Assembly (NCBI GenBank): GCA_034435635.1
Contig: DAOTWY010000110.1
Location: forward strand, 1-18,578
From: DAOTWY01 sp003696565
GTDB taxonomy: Bacteria > Chloroflexota > Anaerolineae > Aggregatilineales > Phototrophicaceae
Direction of reading: 5' to 3'
DNA: 18,578 bases
This document shows positions 14,364 to 18,578 of this stretch, piece by piece. The translations under genes were made by a program, and so were the position numbers. Within the stretch, counting starts at the first letter, position 1. The number at the start of each line of letters is the position of its first letter. Under the pieces are notes generated by a model. That model was not told where the DNA came from. It worked only from the letters and a program-made list of their open reading frames with translations, and did not search any database.

Positions 14364-15779
14364 ATGCTCGATATTAATATCATTCGTGAACAACCAGACT
14401 GGGTAAAAGACCAGATGCGTAAACTCAACGACCTGGATGCTGTGCAACGAGTTGATGCCATCGTTCAATTAGACCAACAACGCAGAGAGATGCTCAAACA
14501 AGTTGAAGTGATCCAAGCAAACCGCAATAAACTCAACAAAAATGTCGGGCGGTTACGTGGAGATAAAAAATTAGATGACACCACCAAAGCTGCCCGCGCT
14601 TATCATACCGCTCTCGCCATTCAACAAGGTGACTATGACCAGGCAATCGCTATTTTAGACGGCACAATTCAGGTATCACCCGCCGAAGGTGACCTAGATA
14701 CCCTGTTTAATACCCTAACAGATGCACTCCGTGGTATCAGCGACCGTGTCAATACCATTCATGAAAACTTGAAACCCATTGAAGATGAGCTAAATGATCA
14801 TATGCTCTGGCTACCAAATTTGCCTCATGAAAGCGTTCCTGTTGCAGATAGTGACGAGTTTAACATCGCTTGGGAGCCAGAAGGCGAATTCCGTCAATTT
14901 GACTTTACCCCCAAGCCACATTGGGAAATTGGACCAGAACTTGGCATCATCGATTTTGAACGTGGCGTAAAGCTAGCTGGCACTCGTGCTTATATCTTAC
15001 GTGGATGGGGGGCGCGCCTCCAACGTGCATTGGAAAATTTCTTCCTGGATATGGCGCGGCAAAAAGGTTTTGAAGAAGTCTATGTGCCCTTTTTTGTTAA
15101 AAAAGACATGCTATATGGCGCAGGGCAATTCCCTAAATTTACGGATGTCGTATATTTTGATCCAGACGCGGATATATATATGCTGCCCACTGCGGAAGTC
15201 GCCATCACCAACTTTTTCCGTGACGAAATCTTAGATGAGGCTGATCTTCCGCTTTATTTTGTGGCAAATACCCCTTGCTTCCGGCGGGAAAAAACCAGTG
15301 CCGGGCGTGATACACGCGGCATCAAACGTGTTCATCAATTCCAAAAAGTCGAGATGTATAAATTTACGCATCCAGATACCAGCTATGATGAACTTGAGTC
15401 GCTAGTCGAAGCTGCCAGTGACATCTGCCGTGCCTTAAAAATCCCCTTCCGCCGCTTGGAGATTGTCACCGGCGATCTTGGCTTTAGTGCCAGCAAAAAA
15501 TACGATATCGAAATGTGGGCACCTGGCGTAGAAGAATGGCTAGAAGTCAGCTCATGCAGCAATACAGAAGCCTTCCAGGCACGACGTGCCAACATTCGCT
15601 TCCGCCCAACTGATGGCAAAAAGACACAGTTTGTTCATACCTTAAATGGTAGTGGGCTAGGCATGACCCGCGTCATCATCGCCATCTTAGAAAATTATCA
15701 ACAAGCAGATGGCAGTGTGATCGTACCAGAAGTTTTGCGTCCATATATAGGTGGTGTAGAAGTCATCACCAAGCCCTAA
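14364..15779 (+). CDS. serS: Seryl-tRNA synthetase with enlarged tRNA-binding arm
   Basis: This 471-aa class II enzyme charges tRNA-Ser and tRNA-Sec. The N-terminal coiled-coil arm (about 1-150) precedes PNLPHESVPV. In usual bacterial SerS this motif starts near residue 108; here it starts at 151, so about 40 extra residues lie at the arm tip (about 66-115). The catalytic core is standard: motif 2 at about 305-330 (CFRREKTSAGRDTRGI, then RVHQFQKVEM) and motif 3 at about 426 onward (LNGSGLGMTRVIIAILENYQ). AAGGAG lies 8 nt before the ATG, inside the upstream small gene. The insert includes ALAIQQGDYDQAIAILDG, which resembles a tetratricopeptide half. The enzyme appears intact and essential. Confidence 0.95.
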   Translation: MLDINIIREQPDWVKDQMRKLNDLDAVQRVDAIVQLDQQRREMLKQVEVIQANRNKLNKNVGRLRGDKKLDDTTKAARAYHTALAIQQGDYDQAIAILDGTIQVSPAEGDLDTLFNTLTDALRGISDRVNTIHENLKPIEDELNDHMLWLPNLPHESVPVADSDEFNIAWEPEGEFRQFDFTPKPHWEIGPELGIIDFERGVKLAGTRAYILRGWGARLQRALENFFLDMARQKGFEEVYVPFFVKKDMLYGAGQFPKFTDVVYFDPDADIYMLPTAEVAITNFFRDEILDEADLPLYFVANTPCFRREKTSAGRDTRGIKRVHQFQKVEMYKFTHPDTSYDELESLVEAASDICRALKIPFRRLEIVTGDLGFSASKKYDIEMWAPGVEEWLEVSSCSNTEAFQARRANIRFRPTDGKKTQFVHTLNGSGLGMTRVIIAILENYQQADGSVIVPEVLRPYIGGVEVITKP

Positions 15780-15800
15780 TGAACTCAATCCATACCGATA

Positions 15801-15828
15801 ACCGGGGCAACTTGTATGTTGTCCCGGT
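15801..15828. terminator. Hairpin between serS and the convergent small gene
   Basis: ACCGGGGCAAC (15801-15811) and GTTGTCCCGGT (15818-15828) form an 11-bp stem with one G-T wobble and a 6-nt loop. The following plus-strand sequence is pyrimidine-rich (CGCTCTCTT) rather than a clean T run. Its place between convergent genes fits a shared terminator. Confidence 0.6.
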
Positions 15829-15835
15829 CGCTCTC

Positions 15836-16072
15836 TTAATCCCAAATACCTAGCCGTCGCCTCGCTCGTGCTTGAATCATCTCCATAAAATGCATAGCAC
15901 GGTTAAACTCATCTAGTTCGGCTTCTTCATCAGCGGTCAGCAACCCTTGAAGTTTCGCCAAATCCAGATACGCCACACGTTCTTTCGTCTCTGGCGAAAG
16001 TTCAAACGCCACAATGTCTTGTAAAGATGGTGCAGAGGTTAAAAAATCCAGAATTTGATCATATGCTGTCAT
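15836..16072 (-). CDS. Small conserved-type protein of unknown function
   Basis: This 78-aa acidic, helical protein ends in a basic ARARRRLGIWD. The pattern ILDFLTSAPSLQDIVAFELS, then ERVAYLDLAKLQGLLTADEE and MIQARARRRLG, resembles a family of short proteins that I recall from cyanobacteria and Chloroflexota, sometimes placed before an HNH nuclease or a toxin-like gene. No such partner is present here. The TxDEEAELDEF stretch is the most conserved-looking part. There is no signal peptide or membrane helix. The ATG at 16072 lacks a strong ribosome-binding site. It is convergent with serS and divergent from the cyclotransferase-like gene. An antitoxin-like role is speculation. Confidence 0.65.
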   Translation of the reverse strand: MTAYDQILDFLTSAPSLQDIVAFELSPETKERVAYLDLAKLQGLLTADEEAELDEFNRAMHFMEMIQARARRRLGIWD

Positions 16073-16170
16073 TTGTCACAATGAAATTCATCAAAGTTAT
16101 ACGATGTTTGATAAAAATATCACAATTACAATAGTTTCCATAATTCAAATCAATATGAGGTGGTGCAGCA

Positions 16171-16470
16171 ATGTTTAATATTTTATTTACTTATGGAACA
16201 CTCCAATATCCAGATGTTCAACAAGCTGTGTTTGGTCGTGTCACCCAAATGACCCCAGATATTTTAGACGGATTCATCAAAGAACAAATTGTTTTAGGTG
16301 ACAACTCCTATCCGATTATCCGGCAAAACCCAAAAACATTTGTGATTGGTAAACGAATGCAAGTCACGCCGGAAGAACTGGTCTTGATTGATCGTTATGA
16401 AACCAGTGCTTACCGGCGTATCAGAGTCACACTTCGCAGTGGTTTATCTGCCTGGGTCTATTGTGAATAA
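16171..16470 (+). CDS. Gamma-glutamylcyclotransferase-fold (AIG2-like) protein
   Basis: This 99-aa protein has FTYGTLQYPDVQQAVFG at residues 6-22, where YGTL is the family's substrate-binding loop (usually YGSL). The later LIDRYETSAYRRIRV contains Glu77 at the place of the catalytic glutamate (LDxYEGxxYRR). Family enzymes convert gamma-glutamyl-amines or gamma-glutamyl dipeptides to 5-oxoproline; the actual substrate here is unknown. It is short but ends normally after AWVYCE, the last strand of the fold. GAGGTGG about 8-12 nt before the ATG supports the start. Its last 13 nt overlap the convergent peptidase gene. Confidence 0.85.
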   Translation: MFNILFTYGTLQYPDVQQAVFGRVTQMTPDILDGFIKEQIVLGDNSYPIIRQNPKTFVIGKRMQVTPEELVLIDRYETSAYRRIRVTLRSGLSAWVYCE

Positions 16471-18317
16471 ATTACATTCTGATTCAAAAAGTCCAATATC
16501 GCTTCATAATAATGGCGGAGTGTTTCCGGTTTTCTAAAACCGTGCCCTTCTCCTTCATATACATGATACGTCACTGATACCCCTTTTGAGCGTAAAGTTT
16601 TAACCATTACCTCAGATTGGTTTTGTGGCACAATTTTATCTTCTGTGCCTTGAAAAATAATCAAAGCATCTTGGATTTTGTCTGCATGGAATATGGGTGA
16701 ACGCTCACGATAAAGCGCACTAGCAGCAGGCAATTCCCCTACCAAAGAATCCAGATACCGTTCTTCAAATTTATGTGTATCTTGCACCAGCATAAACAAA
16801 TTAGCGACACCATACCGACAAACCCCCGCCTTAAAAAAGCCTGGTTTGGTCACAAGAGCTTTCAAAACGGTATACCCGCCAGCACTTCCACCCATAATGA
16901 CGATTTTATTTTTATCAGCCAAGCCCTGCTGAACTAAATGCTGTGCCCCGCTAACACTATCTTCCACATCATAATAGCCCCATTGCCCACGTAATTTTTC
17001 CATATACGCCCGTCCATATCCTGTGCTACCACGATGATTAACCATTAAAACAGCATATCCCCGCGTAGCAAAGAACTGAGCATCTGGGCTATATTCCGCC
17101 ACACATTGCGATGTCGGACCACCATGCACAATGACGATCAACGGTGGTGCGCCATCCATCGTAAAGCGACTATTATTCGGAGGATAATACATCCCATGCA
17201 CCGTTTCGCCATCATGCCCTGTCCATTCAATGGCTTGTACCGTAGATAATTCCATCGGATAAATATTCTCTAATTGAGACCGCCGATGCACTCGCAACCC
17301 ATCTAAGGTGACAATACGTGGCGGTGTTGCATATGACGAAGCAATCATGGCAACTTTGCCCGCCGGTGAAACAGCAATTTGCTCCATATAGGTGTATTCA
17401 CCTGTATCCAGTGTATGAACTTCTTCCAGGTCATGAAAATGCAAACTAAAAAACCCGTTTTTGTTTCTCAAAAAATAGATACCGTCTTGTGACCAGCCAT
17501 ACATCCGCATCCCTTGCAACCAAGCGGGCGTGCCATGCTCTGCTTCAGTATCAGTCAATTGACGAGTTTGCCGTGTCTCCAAATCATATAAATACAATTG
17601 CCCATATCCACTGATGTCGCTAATATACGTCAAATACCGCCCATCAGGTGAAAAAGCTGGTTGAAAAACAGCCGCTCCCGCAGCGATCACAGTCAAATCT
17701 GTCACATATGGCATCCCCGCATGATCAAAATCCATCGTTGCCAAATGTAGCTGTGTCTGATCCCAGGGCATATTGGGATGATGCCAAGCAATATATGCCA
17801 AATACTGCCTAGAAGGATGCCATACGGGCTGCATCACAAAGTCAGTACCAAAAATTAATTTTTGAGACCACATCGCGCCATTAACATCCACCAATGCTAA
17901 GCCATCTTTGTTCTCATACGTATGGACATAAGCAATCCAGCGGTTGTCATGTGTCACAGTTGGGGATGCAACTGCACCAAATTGAGGAATAATTGGGTGT
18001 GGTATCCCTCCGTCAATGGCTTGACGGTATAACCGCCCGTCACTCGCACAAAAATAGATAATGCCGTCCCGAACCGTGAACTCGCCACCGCCGTACCCAA
18101 CTCCTCCCTTAACAGAAATATCCTCACCGGTTAAATCGCGAGGGGCATCAACACCCGTTTGTACAACCAATACCCCGCGTTTAGCACGGCTTTCTACCCA
18201 TACTAGAGTATCCTCATCTGCCCACTGAACATCATTTAAGTGGATACCGCTCGCCACCATTGCCGGTGAAATTGGGCTATCCCATGTGCCATACGTTTTT
18301 AATTGTTTGGCAACCAT
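16458..18317 (-). CDS. S9 family serine peptidase (prolyl oligopeptidase/acylaminoacyl-peptidase type)
   Basis: This 619-aa protein has an N-terminal seven-bladed beta-propeller (about 15-375, with blade motifs such as FSPDGRYLTYISD) that gates a C-terminal alpha/beta-hydrolase domain. The hydrolase has VIVHGGP (oxyanion region) and GGSAGGYTV with nucleophile Ser478; Asp560 in QGTEDKIV and His592 in GEGHGFRK complete the triad. No signal peptide is seen, so it is probably cytoplasmic and cleaves short peptides. The ATG at 18317 is chosen over one at 18329: GGAG at 18324-18327 is 6 nt upstream of it, and the outer ATG has no ribosome-binding site. The 3' end overlaps the convergent cyclotransferase-like gene by 13 nt. 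Confidence 0.94.
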   Translation of the reverse strand: MVAKQLKTYGTWDSPISPAMVASGIHLNDVQWADEDTLVWVESRAKRGVLVVQTGVDAPRDLTGEDISVKGGVGYGGGEFTVRDGIIYFCASDGRLYRQAIDGGIPHPIIPQFGAVASPTVTHDNRWIAYVHTYENKDGLALVDVNGAMWSQKLIFGTDFVMQPVWHPSRQYLAYIAWHHPNMPWDQTQLHLATMDFDHAGMPYVTDLTVIAAGAAVFQPAFSPDGRYLTYISDISGYGQLYLYDLETRQTRQLTDTEAEHGTPAWLQGMRMYGWSQDGIYFLRNKNGFFSLHFHDLEEVHTLDTGEYTYMEQIAVSPAGKVAMIASSYATPPRIVTLDGLRVHRRSQLENIYPMELSTVQAIEWTGHDGETVHGMYYPPNNSRFTMDGAPPLIVIVHGGPTSQCVAEYSPDAQFFATRGYAVLMVNHRGSTGYGRAYMEKLRGQWGYYDVEDSVSGAQHLVQQGLADKNKIVIMGGSAGGYTVLKALVTKPGFFKAGVCRYGVANLFMLVQDTHKFEERYLDSLVGELPAASALYRERSPIFHADKIQDALIIFQGTEDKIVPQNQSEVMVKTLRSKGVSVTYHVYEGEGHGFRKPETLRHYYEAILDFLNQNVIYSQ

Positions 18318-18376
18318 GCTTTTCTCCATTTTGTAATTAACAAATTTTGACGTGTTTGTATTTGATCACTTCAAGG

Positions 18377-18385
18377 ATTATAGCA
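18377..18385 (-). promoter_or_regulatory. Extended -10 promoter of the S9 peptidase gene
   Basis: On the minus strand the sequence reads TGCTATAAT, a perfect TATAAT with TG one base upstream. The -35 region is poor, as is common for extended -10 promoters. The predicted start gives a 5' leader of about 50 nt to the ATG at 18317. Confidence 0.6.
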
Positions 18386-18434
18386 AGATAAGCCATTTGC
18401 CGAAATTTTTTAATTGTCATCAATATTGGCTATA

Positions 18435-18449
18435 TCGTATCCTATACGA
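18435..18449. repeat. Short palindrome, possible operator
   Basis: TCGTAT (18435-18440) and ATACGA (18444-18449) form a perfect 6-bp inverted repeat around CCT. It lies some 50 bp upstream of the peptidase's -10 on the minus strand. It could be a regulator site; no factor can be named. Confidence 0.3.
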
Positions 18450-18467
18450 AATGTGCTTAAAAAACAA

Positions 18468-18487
18468 AAACGCCCAGCAGGGCGTTT
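18468..18487 (-). terminator. Intrinsic terminator for a minus-strand gene to the right
   Basis: AAACGCCC (18468-18475) and GGGCGTTT (18480-18487) form an 8-bp stem with a 4-nt loop. Read on the minus strand it is followed by TTGTTTTTT, a good T tail. On the plus strand no T run follows, so it should end a transcript coming from beyond the right edge. Confidence 0.75.
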
Positions 18488-18539
18488 CCTGAAGTTTGGC
18501 ATTATTTGCAAAAAGAAAGCCCATTTGTTAAAAGCTGAG

Positions 18540-18578
18540 TTACGAAATAACAGCAGAAGCAAAGGACTTTCTTATGTC
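18540..18578 (-). CDS. Possible C-terminal end of a minus-strand gene at the window edge
   Basis: A minus-strand frame entering from the right edge reads DIRKSFASAVIS and stops with TAA at 18540-18542, 53 nt before the minus-strand terminator. This placement is what a gene end would show, but 12 codons cannot prove coding. Alternatively, a plus-strand ATG at 18574, with AAAGGA about 8 nt before it, could be the start of a gene running off the edge. The two readings exclude each other in part. Confidence 0.25.
   Translation of the reverse strand, partial: DIRKSFASAVIS

Noticed and set aside
18431..18452. A loxP-like recombination site, because the arms resemble TCGTATA/TATACGA
   Set aside because: Only 6 bp per arm match and the spacer is 3 nt instead of 8; no recombinase gene or repeat is nearby.
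1..18578. CRISPR array, insertion sequence, prophage, integron or defence island
   Set aside because: No regularly spaced repeats, transposase or integrase motifs, or abrupt composition change were seen; all long frames are accounted for by chromosomal-type genes.

Overview
The window is ordinary bacterial chromosome of moderate GC. Both strands are densely coded, and no insertion sequence, prophage, CRISPR array, tRNA or rRNA was seen. The gene set points to a Chloroflexota (Anaerolineae-like) bacterium: a greA-lysS pair, several soluble GAF/HisKA kinases, a lipoprotein with a long Glu/Thr-rich tether, a stand-alone S9 peptidase and short, often coupled intergenic spacings. The phylum assignment is inference from style and content.

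Left part (1-3400, minus strand): the N-terminal 276 residues of a lipoprotein run off the left edge. It has a lipobox, an acidic tether, a FAS1 (fasciclin) domain and then the start of a Bmp/PnrA-type substrate-binding domain. Next to it is a three-gene unit, read TetR regulator, ABC ATPase, ABC-2 permease, whose genes overlap by 20 and 4 nt. A 9-bp inverted repeat in front of the TetR gene is a good candidate operator.

Middle part (3492-10607, plus strand): a metallo-beta-lactamase-fold hydrolase with a C-terminal winged helix comes first. It is followed by a closely packed run: class III-like sirtuin, secreted beta-propeller-like protein, endonuclease III, soluble two-GAF histidine kinase, PIG-L/LmbE deacetylase and a second soluble histidine kinase. 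Four of the five junctions overlap or leave only about 10 nt, so the run is probably co-transcribed. No response regulator is encoded here.

Right-middle part (10608-15828, plus strand): a strong extended -10 promoter drives a long leader that contains an intrinsic terminator just before greA, followed by lysS and a terminator. After that come a third kinase-like protein with no recognisable phospho-acceptor H-box, another terminator, a small one-helix membrane protein and serS. The SerS tRNA-binding arm carries about 40 extra residues. This is mainly a transcription and translation housekeeping block with signalling genes inserted.

Right part (15836-18578): a 78-aa conserved-looking small protein on the minus strand, a short gamma-glutamylcyclotransferase-fold protein on the plus strand, and an S9-family serine peptidase on the minus strand that overlaps the latter tail-to-tail. 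Beyond it is an intergenic region with a promoter, a palindrome, a minus-strand terminator and ambiguous gene ends at the edge.

No complete new system is evident. The points most worth following are the FAS1-Bmp fusion lipoprotein, the terminator-bearing greA leader, the three orphan kinases (one apparently lacking its phospho-acceptor) and the enlarged SerS arm.
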